The position numbers were made by a program, and so were the translations under genes. From Cristatella mucedo (lineage: Eukaryota; Bryozoa; Phylactolaemata; Cristatellidae), in contig WPIO01000017.1 of assembly GCA_009760855.2 (NCBI GenBank), forward strand, positions 248,001 through 312,000: a stretch of 64,000 nt of DNA, read 5' to 3'. The notes under the pieces were generated by a model that was given only the letters and a program-made list of their open reading frames with translations, was not told the origin of the DNA and ran no database searches. Of the stretch, positions 28,190-37,767 are shown one piece after another (the first letter of the stretch is position 1; each line of letters begins with the position of its first letter).

Positions 28190-28850
28190 AAAAACTCGGT
28201 TCTGCTTAGACATGTGTACAACCTTCAAGTTGGTTCAAGAATTTGTAACATCCTTCCTAGATGTCCATAACTTTTCCTTTCCAGGTCTTTCTGCCGATGC
28301 AATTAAATAGTCACAAATGGTGCGATACCCGGCAGCTATGAGAGTCCGTCAGTATGTCGCAACTGCCACGCTCCGGCCGCTTTAACTTCGCTCTGCCCTG
28401 CGGCTCCTTATCAAGCACCCGCAGTTCATCCTATTTTAGGTCTTGTCGCTCACTTTTAGGTCAGCCCATCGTACGGTTGCGCCCTCTCTATCTGCAATTC
28501 TTACTCTTTAGAATTTCCGTCGTACCATCCGCTTCTCTTGCTCTAATCATTTAGCTTCACCCTTTAGAAATTCCCAGACACTTTGCCTTACGTGCTTTCA
28601 TTTAATACCCACTCAGAGCCGGTAACTAGCTGGCGATTAATATTACGACGTTTTAAGTTGATGGCATTTAAAAAGAATTGCAAAGCTCACCTGTTTCTCA
28701 AAGCGCTTGTTCGCTGCATGTTAACTCTCCTGAATGTGCTTTTAACTGTGCCTTTCAAATGGCGCGAATCTGTTGAAATGCTTTATTATTCGCCTATGCC
28801 TACAAAGAGATTTGGGTTATCTTAAAAAGCTAAAAAATGTATTTAATATT
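28190..28850 (+). mobile_element. LINE-A, degraded
   Basis: Starts with the TCTGCTTAGACATGTGTACA segment seen in other copies as 'cttgcttagaca', continues with a thumb and AQ-K-R-like region, and ends with an AAAGAGATTTGGGTTATCTT tail and ATT-rich sequence. Confidence 0.7.
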
Positions 28851-28983
28851 ATTAATATCGCTTCATTTTCAGATTTTCTTGATTTCCGTTGACTATCGCG
28901 CATTTGGATTCCTATATGACAAGCGTAAATAAATAAATACTAGAAAGAAAGAAATAATAAATAAATAACTAAACTAATAACTA

Positions 28984-29180
28984 AACAAATAATGCATAGC
29001 TGATTAAACAGCCTCTTTTTGTATAGCGACAGAAGAGCCTTTATGATTATCACCACCGTTTGCAGTGGCAATAAAGAATCGCTCACCGCAGAATTCGAAC
29101 CCACCAATTCGGGGCCGAAGTCCTCAGAAGCAACCGTCTTATCTAGTGAGCCATTACAGTTAACCGACGCCCCAACAGCC
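28984..29180 (-). mobile_element. SINE-1
   Basis: Mirror image of the copy at 30443: CTGATTAAACAGCCTCTTTT, TGTATAGCGACAGAAGAGCC, and a box-B-like GAATTCGAACCC. Confidence 0.75.
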
Positions 29181-29394
29181 GATAATTGCAGCGTTGAGTC
29201 AAACTTGCTGTGCATTCAGTATCGCGGGTATGTCTGGTAGCGAAATGTCTTGTTTCGTGTAGACTAAATGGCAGATAGAGCCGTCGCAATACGATCAAAA
29301 ACAGACCAGAAATGCAAATCCTCTCGCTTTCTGGAGCAATACTGCAAGATATCCGCAGAAGCAAATGATTTTTTGAACTTTTGCGACGTCGCCT

Positions 29395-29900
29395 CCTCTA
29401 AGTTTAATTAAAACCAAGCGATGTCCACAAGCGTGGCTGTTACTCACACCAAACGGCGTGAGGAACAGGTGCGTTTTTACCTTTGTTTTGAATGTCATCG
29501 AGTCAGGGAATGCCGTGAAGTCAGTCGGTGGGGTGAGGTCCAGGGTTTGGAAGCATAACAACCAGAAGCACGCGGTATTTTAGTGGATTTCAGGTTGGTT
29601 AGAAGCACACCCACACGAGTAAGAAGAGTGGGTGGTACGGTGCCCAGTCTGATTGGGTAGCAGTTCGGATAGGTAAGCTGTGGCCAGAGAAGGAAGGGAC
29701 CTAAAAGTAAGTGACAGAGCCTCGAAGTCACTGCGCTAGCGGAAGGAGGCCATAGCTGGTTAATGAGAAGTGGTAAGAGCTTCGACGCTAGCGGCAGACG
29801 TGTCTTGCAGCAAAGTTTTGCATCAGCTGTAAGGCTTAATTTCAAATGCGGGAAAATCTGCTGGCAGTGAGTGACAAAAGTAGAGACGGAATGTTACAAA
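29395..29900 (-). mobile_element. LINE-A 3' coding portion
   Basis: The reverse strand shows an FSNSHACG-like end, a VKTHLFLT segment, and a CYASKPWTS equivalent of YAPKAWNSLP, then the LLLGPFLLWPQLTYPNC frame equivalent to LHSLAPAYLS, all with frameshifts. Confidence 0.75.
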
Positions 29901-30442
29901 TACAGCGGTAACTTGACTTACGAGTGTCCCAAGTTGGGAGTTTTTCGAGATAGGAGCTGTCGCTCAGCCGATTTTTTTGCTGTGAGTTGAGAGCTAAAAT
30001 TCGGTTTACGAGCTAACTTCAGATACTCCACCAGTAGTTGCCGCAGTGAACGTCGCAGCGAACGCTGCAACATCCGCTGAAGATTTCGCGCTGCACTCGT
30101 TGCTCTCGCGAGTATACGGGTGCGAGTGGGTGTGTCAGCGACGGAACGCTAAAGGGTGGAGGGAGGAACTATGTGCGGTTGCACTGGAGGTCATTAGGGG
30201 TAGGTCATCGAAAGACGTTTCGCTGCAAGACGCTACCCGACTACTCAGGTGTGACGTCACGCGCAGGCCTGGTGGTTCGCGTCCGGGCAGACTCGAGCGA
30301 GCTATTGTGGCGCTTGGACGCTCGATATCGCCTTACTGTGGCGTTGAATACGACTACGGAAGGAACAGCTAAGTTCGTACTGTACTTTACGTGTTTACTT
30401 AGGCAATACCAGCGTGTGAGAATTCCCGCGTAACTGATAACG
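29901..30442. other. Unassigned
   Basis: CpG-moderate stretch with overlapping open frames but no motif. Confidence 0.4.
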
Positions 30443-30632
30443 GTGAGCCGCGATGGCACACGAGGGAAGGCGGTTGCCTTTCATGACCTCGGTCCCGAAG
30501 TCGTGGGTTTGAACGCTGCGGTGGGCAGTCCTTTAGTTCCACTGCAAGCGGTGGTGATAGCCGTAAAGGCTCTTCTGTCGCTATACAAAAAGAAGCTGTT
30601 TAATCAGATCGTATATATATATATATATATAA
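30443..30632 (+). mobile_element. SINE-1 with (TA)n end
   Basis: GGTGAGCCGCGATGGCACAC, box-B-like GTGGGTTTGAACGCTGC, GCGGTGGTGATAGCCGTAAA and CTATACAAAAAGAAGCTG, ending in (TA)n at 30611-30631. Confidence 0.78.
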
Positions 30633-31034
30633 ATGTTTATTCAGCTGTTATAGATATGTATCTGTATATAACATATTTAACGCGTTGGCTGTCTGTACGC
30701 TCGCCTGCTTGCCTCGGCCGCTCGCCGCGCGCTGTGCTCGCAGTGCCGGCGTTTGCTTGGTGCGAAGCACCGAAGAAGCTACGCAGGGCACGTTGACCCG
30801 GCAGTTCTATCCGCGGTTACACGGTTCGCAGTGGAAGCATCAGTTTTGTGCTTGCATATTTGCTTGCAGTTATTTCGGAAAAACTTCGTTTTTCCATCCA
30901 CTTATCCGAATAAACAGAGTGGTGAGAAGAAGAAGAAGAATGATGATGATGATGCGCATTGAATGAAAGGAAGAAATAATTTAAAAACGTGATCAAGGCG
31001 TGCTAGTAGTCGACTTGGCGAAGAGGTACGAGCG

Positions 31035-31100
31035 TAGCGCTTTTACGATTATCACCAGCACTGTAGCCGGAGTCAATAAAGGCTATAACGCCGGCCAAGG
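31035..31100 (-). mobile_element. SINE-1 fragment
   Basis: CTTTTACGATTATCACCAGC and GTCAATAAAGGC match part of the copy at 28984. Confidence 0.5.
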
Positions 31101-31329
31101 GAGTTTTTAAAGTAATTTCTAAACAGCGTGCATCTATCCACAAAAATGCAGAGAATTATTTGTAAGTACATTTTTTAATTTAAAAGCACTTGACAAAAAT
31201 CACGGTGTTTTGTGTGGGTCCGGAGCTGATTAATAGCATTTCAATGGGAAAAATTGGTTTGACGTACGAGTAATTTGAGTTACAAGCTGTCACGGAACGA
31301 ATGAAGCTCATTAACCTAGGTACCACTGT

Positions 31330-31450
31330 ACATGGACCAACTTGGATGTAATATCCCTGGATAAGCAGGCTCATATTTTTGCACTGTTACATAGCTGAAA
31401 GTAGACAGACTTGACCATGGAGCTGATGTGGTCCTTTAATTAAATGTCAC
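31330..31450 (-). mobile_element. LINE-A thumb fragment
   Basis: Contains TGTTACATAGCTGAAAGTAG and GGAGCTGATGTGGTCC in the minus orientation, as at 33340 and 40030. Confidence 0.75.
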
Positions 31451-31499
31451 CTCCGAACATAACGAGCCATTACATAAGAAAGCAACAATAGAACAAGAC

Positions 31500-32075
31500 T
31501 TAAGCAACTTCTTCCCAGTCTCCCTTCTATCGGCCATGTCAAAGACACTAGAACGAGTCGTGCCAGACCAGCTGAACTCATATAATGAGACATCAAACCT
31601 TGCTAGTAAGTTTTAGTCTAGATTTAGAGCTAATTACTTTAAAGGGTCAATAACCTTGGGTGAATAACCACAGTCTCAGCAATGCAAACTTAAGTAGAGT
31701 CTCACTGCTTGTTTTGCTCGATCTCTCGGCAGCATTTGGTATATCGATCACCACATCCTTCTCGAGTGCCTATCATCTCGCCAGGACATCACTGGCTCTA
31801 CACTACATTGGTTTAACTCCTATCAGTGGGAGACTCCACAGTTTGTATGTAAACGGAAAAAGATCATCCAAAGAACTACTGAAGTATTGGGGTACCTCAG
31901 AGCTCTGTGCTAGCTCCTGTTCTTTTAACGGTTTATGATCTTGTCTTGCCAATGTGATTTCCAGGCACAATCTAGGCTTTCACTTCTATGCAAATGGCAC
32001 TCAGTTGTATCTTTGCTGCGATCTCTCTCAGCCCTGGAGCACGTCGAATTCTCTCAGCTTCCTTGCTGCATGTAA
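31500..32075 (+). mobile_element. LINE-A reverse-transcriptase portion, catalytic site lost
   Basis: Shows FPVSLLSAMSKTLERVVP, LLVLLDLSAAFGISI and a YWGTSELCASSC form of the GVPQGSVLGP motif. The catalytic YADD has become YANG at 31987-31998, so both aspartates are gone. Confidence 0.85.
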
Positions 32076-32618
32076 TAATGATAATATTACACTTGATAAA
32101 GCGCCCTCAGATAACTCAATCTCTTTCTAGGTACTTTAAATTTGCGGCAAAGGAAACACGATCGAATGGTGAGTGGTATCATGCTTTATATACAAGTTAA
32201 TATCATTGATAGGGGTGACATGCACAAGGTCAGCATGTAAGCATGGTTGGTGGCAGCATGCAGTGACAGCACGCATAAGCACATAGATGACTAATCACAA
32301 GGACCCACTAAATGCTCCGATAAATACGTGCGTTTTAAATTTCTTTTTAAATGTGGTCAAGTCAGGGGATGTCGTGACGGAAGTCGGGAGTGGAAGCATA
32401 CGAACTAAAAGCACGGTCTGCAAAGGATTTGAGGTTTCGACGAGGTATAGTTTATGTTTAGTTCCCGAAAAGCGGGTGATACGATTCTTGGCCCGGTGGG
32501 GGAGTAGATGTGATAGGTAGGCTGGAGCTAAAGAATGGAGGGAGCTAAAAGTTAGGGACAAAACCCTGAAGTCGATCCGTTACTTGGCTGGTAGCATGTG
32601 CAGGTCGGTGAGAACTGG
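32076..32618 (-). mobile_element. LINE-A, 3' part of a copy split by a later insertion
   Basis: The minus-strand 3' end starts with TAATGATAATATTACACTTG and runs through the untranslated and C-terminal coding parts to GAGAACTGGTATCG. It resumes at 33144 after the nested element. Confidence 0.88.
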
Positions 32619-32623
32619 TATCG

Positions 32624-33138
32624 TTTTGTCGCTCACTTTTAGGTCTCTTCATTCTATGGCTCCAGCCTATCTTTCAGAGATACTACCCCATCAGGCAAAG
32701 CATCGTACCACTCGCTTTTCGGAATATAACAGTCTAGAAATACCTCGTACAAACCTTAAATCCTTTGGAGACCGTGCATTTAGCTCGTATGCTCCCACAG
32801 CCTGGAACTCCCTTCTGACCTGCATCAGAACATCCCCTGACCTGACCACATTTAAAAGAAACTTAAAAACATACCTATTTAGGACAGCATTTAGTGGGTC
32901 TTTGTGATTCGTCCTCGATGTGCTTATGCGTGCTGACACTGTTCATGCTGCCACTAACCACATTTGCATGCTGACCCAGTGCATGTAACCCCTAACCATG
33001 TTATTCATTTTGTTTGTTTTTCAAGCATGATTTTACTTACTATTCTATTGCGTATCACTTTGCAGCAAATGTAAAGCGCCTAGAAAGAGATTGAGTTCTC
33101 TGAGGGCGCTTTATCAAGTGCAATATTATTATTATTAT
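32624..33138 (+). mobile_element. LINE-A, 5'-truncated copy nested in another LINE-A
   Basis: Encodes LTFRSLHSMAPAYLSEILP, RTTRFSEYNSLEIPRTNLKS, FSSYAPTAWNSLLTCIRTSP and YLFRTAFSGSL followed by a stop, then the full 3' region and ATT-repeat tail. It is flanked by TATCG at 32619-32623 and 33139-33143, and the host copy reads continuously across it. Confidence 0.92.
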
Positions 33139-33143
33139 TATCG

Positions 33144-33600
33144 TGCGGCAACTGCAATGCTCACGACAGACAATCCTAGCTGCAGAGTTTTGCACCTGCT
33201 GTGAGCACCTGATTGCACAGGCCGGTAGGCCAGCAAGCAGTGAGCTACATAAGTCAAGATGGGATGTCACAAATGCATGGACCAACTTAAATTTAGTATC
33301 CCTATCTAACCAAGCCCGAATTTTAGCAATCTTATGTAGCTGAAAGTAGGCAGGCTTGATTGTGGAGCTGATGTGGTCGTCTAACGAAAGGTCACTCAAG
33401 AGAAAATGACACCTAGATTGCGTGCAGATTCGACAGGAGATATGCTGGCAGAACCGATTTGGAGTGTCAGCCTTTTCAATTTCTGAATCACGCTTGGTTT
33501 ACCAATAAATAGGGAGTTAGTTTCATCATCGTTTAATTTAAGAAAATTTGCTTTCATCCATGTGTGGAAAGTAATGTATCGATAGCATGCCATATGAATG
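33144..33600 (-). mobile_element. LINE-A, upstream part of the split copy
   Basis: Continues the minus-strand copy: a CRTIIII-free thumb with LVHAFVTSHLDLCSSLLAGL, LDDHISSTIKPAYFQLHKIA and WMKANFLKLNDDETNSLFI. Confidence 0.88.
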
Positions 33601-33611
33601 GCAGCACACTG

Positions 33612-34555
33612 TCTTAAATTGAATGATTAAACTAACTTACTAGTTATGGGCCAACCCGGTGTTATTCAGATATGGGAAAACCTAGTGCTCGAAATCGGCC
33701 AGCATATCTCCTCTTGAGTGTGCACGAAATCTAGGTGTCATTTTCCAAAAATACCTTTTATTAGACGACCACATCTGTTCCATAGACAAGTCTGCCTACC
33801 TTCAGCTATATAACATTGCTATAATCCGGGCTTGCTTAGACAGGGGTACCACATTGCAATTTATCCATGCATTTGTGACATCTCGTCTCGACTTCTGTAA
33901 CTCACTGCTTGCTAGTCTACCGGCCTGTGAAATCAGACGCTTATAGTTATTGCAAAACTCTGCAGCTTGGTCTGCTTGCTGCTTTGCAGTTGCTTTGCAG
34001 TCGTCGACCTGCACTATCTCCTAGTCAAGCAGCGAATCAACTTGGAGGTTCTGTCACTCACTTGAGGTCCTTTACTTTTTGGCTCCAGCCCAACTATCGT
34101 ATCTACTCTCCCAAAACGCCAAACATCGCGCCTCCTGCTTTTCCGAATCTAATCACTTAACAACACCTCGTAAAGACCCCATATCCTCTGGAGATCGTGC
34201 TTTTAGTTCGTATGTTCCCAAAGCCTGGAACTCAGTTCCGATTGACATCATGACATACCCTGAATTGACTACTTTAAAAAAAGCTAAAAACGCATCTATT
34301 TATCAAAGCATTTATTAGTTCCACGTGATTCCTCTTTTGTGTGCTTGTAGTTGCTGTCACTGCTCACGCTGCCGCCAACCATATTTGCATGCTGGCCCTG
34401 TGCATGTCACTTACAACCATGCTATGCTTATTAACATTGAGCATGCTACTACTAACCATTCGGTCATGCTTCATTTTCAGCAAATGTTAAGTGCTAAGAA
34501 AGAGATTACGTTCTCTGAGGGCAATACACAAATTTATTTGTATTATTACTATCAT
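33612..34555 (+). mobile_element. LINE-A, degraded C-terminal half
   Basis: Begins at the LLVMGQPGVIQ segment, passes through thumb and C-terminal parts with frameshifts (HRASCFSESNHL, FSSYVPKAWNS) and ends with GCTAAGAAAGAGATTACGTT and an ATT-type tail. Confidence 0.82.
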
Positions 34556-34629
34556 CATTAGAATTAGGACAGCCATATTTCATACAGATGCTAAGAGATG
34601 CACTGGCCGAGTTCATTTTGAGGGATTGC

Positions 34630-34745
34630 TTTCTAGTTCGTGAGTAACACTGGGTTAACCCTTGACTAGTAAGTTGGTTTTATCGTCATTCAATTTGTCA
34701 AAGTTTGGTGCGATCCAAGCGTGATTTCCAGCCATTCATGCAGTA
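34630..34745 (-). mobile_element. LINE-A short fragment
   Basis: AACACTGGGTTAACCCTTGA and TAAGTTGGTTTTATCGTCAT match the LNDDKTN-coding region of other copies, reversed. Confidence 0.7.
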
Positions 34746-34749
34746 CTGG

Positions 34750-36045
34750 ATTAGAGTGAGCTTGACCGATTGAGAACAACAATCGGTCTGGCAGACGAGA
34801 CACTGTCGTGGTTTAAATCTTACTTGTCTGATCGTGTTCAATCAGCATCGTGTGGAGGTCAGGTCTCACACGAGCCGGGTCACCTGTGAAGTGCCTTAAA
34901 GGTCCGTCCTCGGTCCCTTGATGTTCTCCATTTATACTCAACCTCTGGGAAAACTGATTAAGGCCCATGGAATATGGTATCACTTGTATGCTGACAATAC
35001 TCATTCACATGTATTTGGCATTCAAACCGTCGGAATCTGCTGCAGCAACTGATAAAATGAATGCTTGCCTTGCCGATATTCGATCCTGGACGTTGGAAAA
35101 CCTCTTGAAACTAAATGACGATAAACCGAACTGCTGCTCATAGGACACCGTAAGCTAGTAACTGGATTAAAAAGCTTTGCTCTTCTAATAGGTGATGCTG
35201 TTGTGTGACCATCACCACGTGCTTGAAATATAGGTGTCGTTTTCGACAATTGCCTCAATTTTAAAAGCTTCATTCAGAAGACTGCTTCTATAGCTAGCCA
35301 TCACGTCCGATCCCTATCCAAGGTTAAGAGCTGTCTTTCACAGTGGTTTGCGAAAAATGCAACTAGCTCACTAGTTCTGTGTCTCTGCTTGATTGTTGTA
35401 ATTCCCTTCTGGCTGGGCTACCAAAGAAAGCAACTAGGCCACTGCATCTGGCTTTGAATATAGCTGCAAGGCTAGTCTTCAAGTCCCAGAGGTTGTGAAC
35501 ACCCGTCTCCTTTGCTAAAAGAGCTAGGATGGATGCCTGTTGATCAAGGAATACAGAGCAAAGTTCTTACGCTGATCCAGAAGTCCCGCCACGGCTTGGC
35601 TCCTTCGCACCTAGCTGAACTGCTGTACCAGTTTCAGCCTCTTCGCGCCCTCAGGTCCTTTGCGGACAATACATTAGCCGTTCCATTCCTCCGTTTAAAA
35701 ACCGTCGGCGACAGAAGCTTTAGCTCTGCAGGTGATAGACTGTCGAACTCGCTTCCACTATTCTTAAGCAGCCACAACTACTCTGCTGCTGCCGACTATG
35801 GCTCATCCTTTTCAGCCGTTCTGGGCTGCCACTTCCATGCTAATCACTACCTCAACTGCTCTGCGGACTCGGCTATACTTCCCACTTTCTCTTTGTTGAG
35901 TGAGACGAAGTCTGTTGGATACAGAATGCGTACCGAAAGCCGCTTCGGCTGTGATTTCGCTATAAAAAACTCTCCTGCGTAACATCCACTTAGTCTTTAT
36001 GGCTTTGTGGAGTTACAGACGGAGATACATTACATTGACCTGCTT
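34750..36045 (+). mobile_element. LINE-B, longest copy
   Basis: Shows an [17 protein letters not shown] motif, a YADN version of the catalytic YADD, NIGVVFDN, then 156 open codons from 35512 with LGWMPVDQGIQSKVLTLIQK, SRHGLAPSHLAELLYQFQP, KTVGDRSFSSAG and ETKSVGYRMRTESRFGC. Several stops lie in the first half. The 3' end reads GGAGTTACAGACGGAGATAC, then ATTACATT. Confidence 0.88.
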
Positions 36046-36269
36046 GAAGGCTGAGAGGAGTTCTGCTATTGTGTTCCCATTTTTCTCAATTGAAGCTCTA
36101 CACAGCCGAAACATTTCATAGTTGTGTGACATAGCAAGCGATTTTCACTGAGAAACGGCGATTCTATCTATTTTACTTTATTTAATTATCTATATTCAGT
36201 CTAATAATTATTTAACAGGCAATAATGAAATAAAAAATAATACGACCTTTGTATATTGCACTACAATTT

Positions 36270-36560
36270 GGCGACATTAGCTTTTACTCTCAAGATCCTG
36301 TGGACTGTGGAACTCACTCCCGCAATTCGTACACAACAGCAGATACTCTCCTGCTGCCAAATATGGCACATCCTCTCCTGCCGTCCTGGGTTGCTATTTT
36401 CTTTCCACTCACTATCTCAGCTGCCCTGCTGGCTCAGCTGTGATTTCTTATTCCTCTTCGCTTGCCGAGATAAAGTCTGCTGGGTACAGTATGCACACCG
36501 AATGCTGCTTCGGCTGTGAGGATGCTATATACAACTCTCCAGCCTAACACACACCTCGGT
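36270..36560 (+). mobile_element. LINE-B 3' fragment
   Basis: Repeats the LWNSLP-equivalent through AADTLL, YFLSTHYLSC-like and CRDKVCWVQYAHRMLLRL segments of the previous copy in several frames. Confidence 0.65.
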
Positions 36561-37405
36561 CTTGTGGCTTTGAAGAGCTGCAAAAGGAAATCCATGTCGA
36601 GAACTGCATCTATTTCTAGGCACTCTGCATATGCAGGAAAGGAACCCTGTATTATAGTCAATTAACCACTTTTCGGATGTAAAAAGTGGATGTTAATGAT
36701 TCCAGGAGATTAGCAAACCCGCACCCATAAATGTATCACTTGCTATGACGAAGGAATAAACCGGTCGGTTAATCGGAGAAGAATTACCCAGCCCACCGAA
36801 GCTTTGTTGCAGCAAAAGGATATCTGCTGTAATGAAGTTGAGGAAGTCTTCTCACACCATGAAAATCCTTGTTATTCAGTGAGATATAATAAAATTAATT
36901 GTTTTGCTTCGGCGCTACATTCACACAGCGTTATTAAATTCATCGAGGTCACAACGCTTGTTAAAGAGCTGGGTTACCTGAACAACTTCCGGGGGCGGGG
37001 TCCAATACAAGTTCTGGTATGTGTAAGCGTAAACGCGCACCGGCTTTTTTGGGTAGAATAATGTTTCCACGAGTAAACTTGAGCGCCCTACTAGTCAATA
37101 GTACTTCCTGTAGTGGCTTCAAGGGGCGTCGCCACACAACCCACACGGCCCACTGCCTGCAGAGGCTATGAGCAGACGATACCCTCTGCCATCGCAAAGG
37201 TCTTTAAACCAAGCAGTTAGAGGATAATGTGTTAATTAATTTTTAAATATTCAAATAAAAGCACAAAAACCTTATGATGTCGCTCCAGTACGATAAACGC
37301 AGGTCCAGTTCACCAGCCAGTGAGCGCAGTCAACAACATGGCGCCGCCGTAAGCTTGACGTACCTTGACTACTTTAGCTCGTAGTCGGTTTGGCATAGTG
37401 CACCT
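36561..37405. other. Unassigned stretch before the Mondo coding region
   Basis: No repeat recognised. AACATGGCGCCGCC/gtaagc at 37336-37354 looks like a start codon and donor, but joining it to the candidate acceptor at 37424 gives the wrong frame. If exon 1 is truly the first exon, the promoter would lie here. No TATA box or clear initiator stands out. Confidence 0.35.
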
Positions 37406-37767
37406 ATGCTACGGCTTGTCACAGCTCAGAATGTTACGCCAAGGCAGCAGTCCGTAGATTTGGAAAGAATCAGGAGCATGCATCAGAAGATGCATCAAAT
37501 GGAAGCCGACGAGGGCAGCAACACTCCCAAGACAGTACACAGCGGTCATTTTATGATCAGCACGTTGGACGGCGACGGAGAGGATGATGACGACATCGGA
37601 GTGCCACTACCAGCTGAAGGATCGAACGTGCTGCAAATGCCAAAGGAGGCATACGATTTTGATAAAGCTTCAAAGACCACGTCTGCAACATATAGCTTCC
37701 AGGGGTCGCCCAAGATCATAGACAACTCCTTAGCCAAGCTCTTCCGAGCGATGACATTGGCCTATAG
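37406..37767 (+). CDS. mondo: Mondo exon 1 (first recognised coding exon)
   Basis: It encodes residues 1-120 plus two bases of codon 121. HSGHFMIS is the first Mondo conserved block. An acidic run (DGDGEDDDD) follows, then YDFD and TYSF, and the leucine-rich export helix NSLAKLFRAMTLAYS. The donor is TATAG/gtaagg at 37768. The ATG at 37406 is preceded in frame by a TAG at 37382, which supports it as a start if this stretch is transcribed as first exon. A caution is that 'cttgtcacag' ends at 37424 and could be an acceptor. In that case the exon begins at 37425 and the start codon is either in an upstream exon or at a later ATG such as the one in the RSMHQKMHQM stretch. Residues 1-44 show no family similarity that I recognise. 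Confidence 0.88.

Noticed and set aside
37336-37424. A tiny Mondo first exon (ATG GCG CCG CC) spliced to 37425 or 37430
   Set aside because: Either junction puts the conserved HSGHFM block out of frame or hits a stop.
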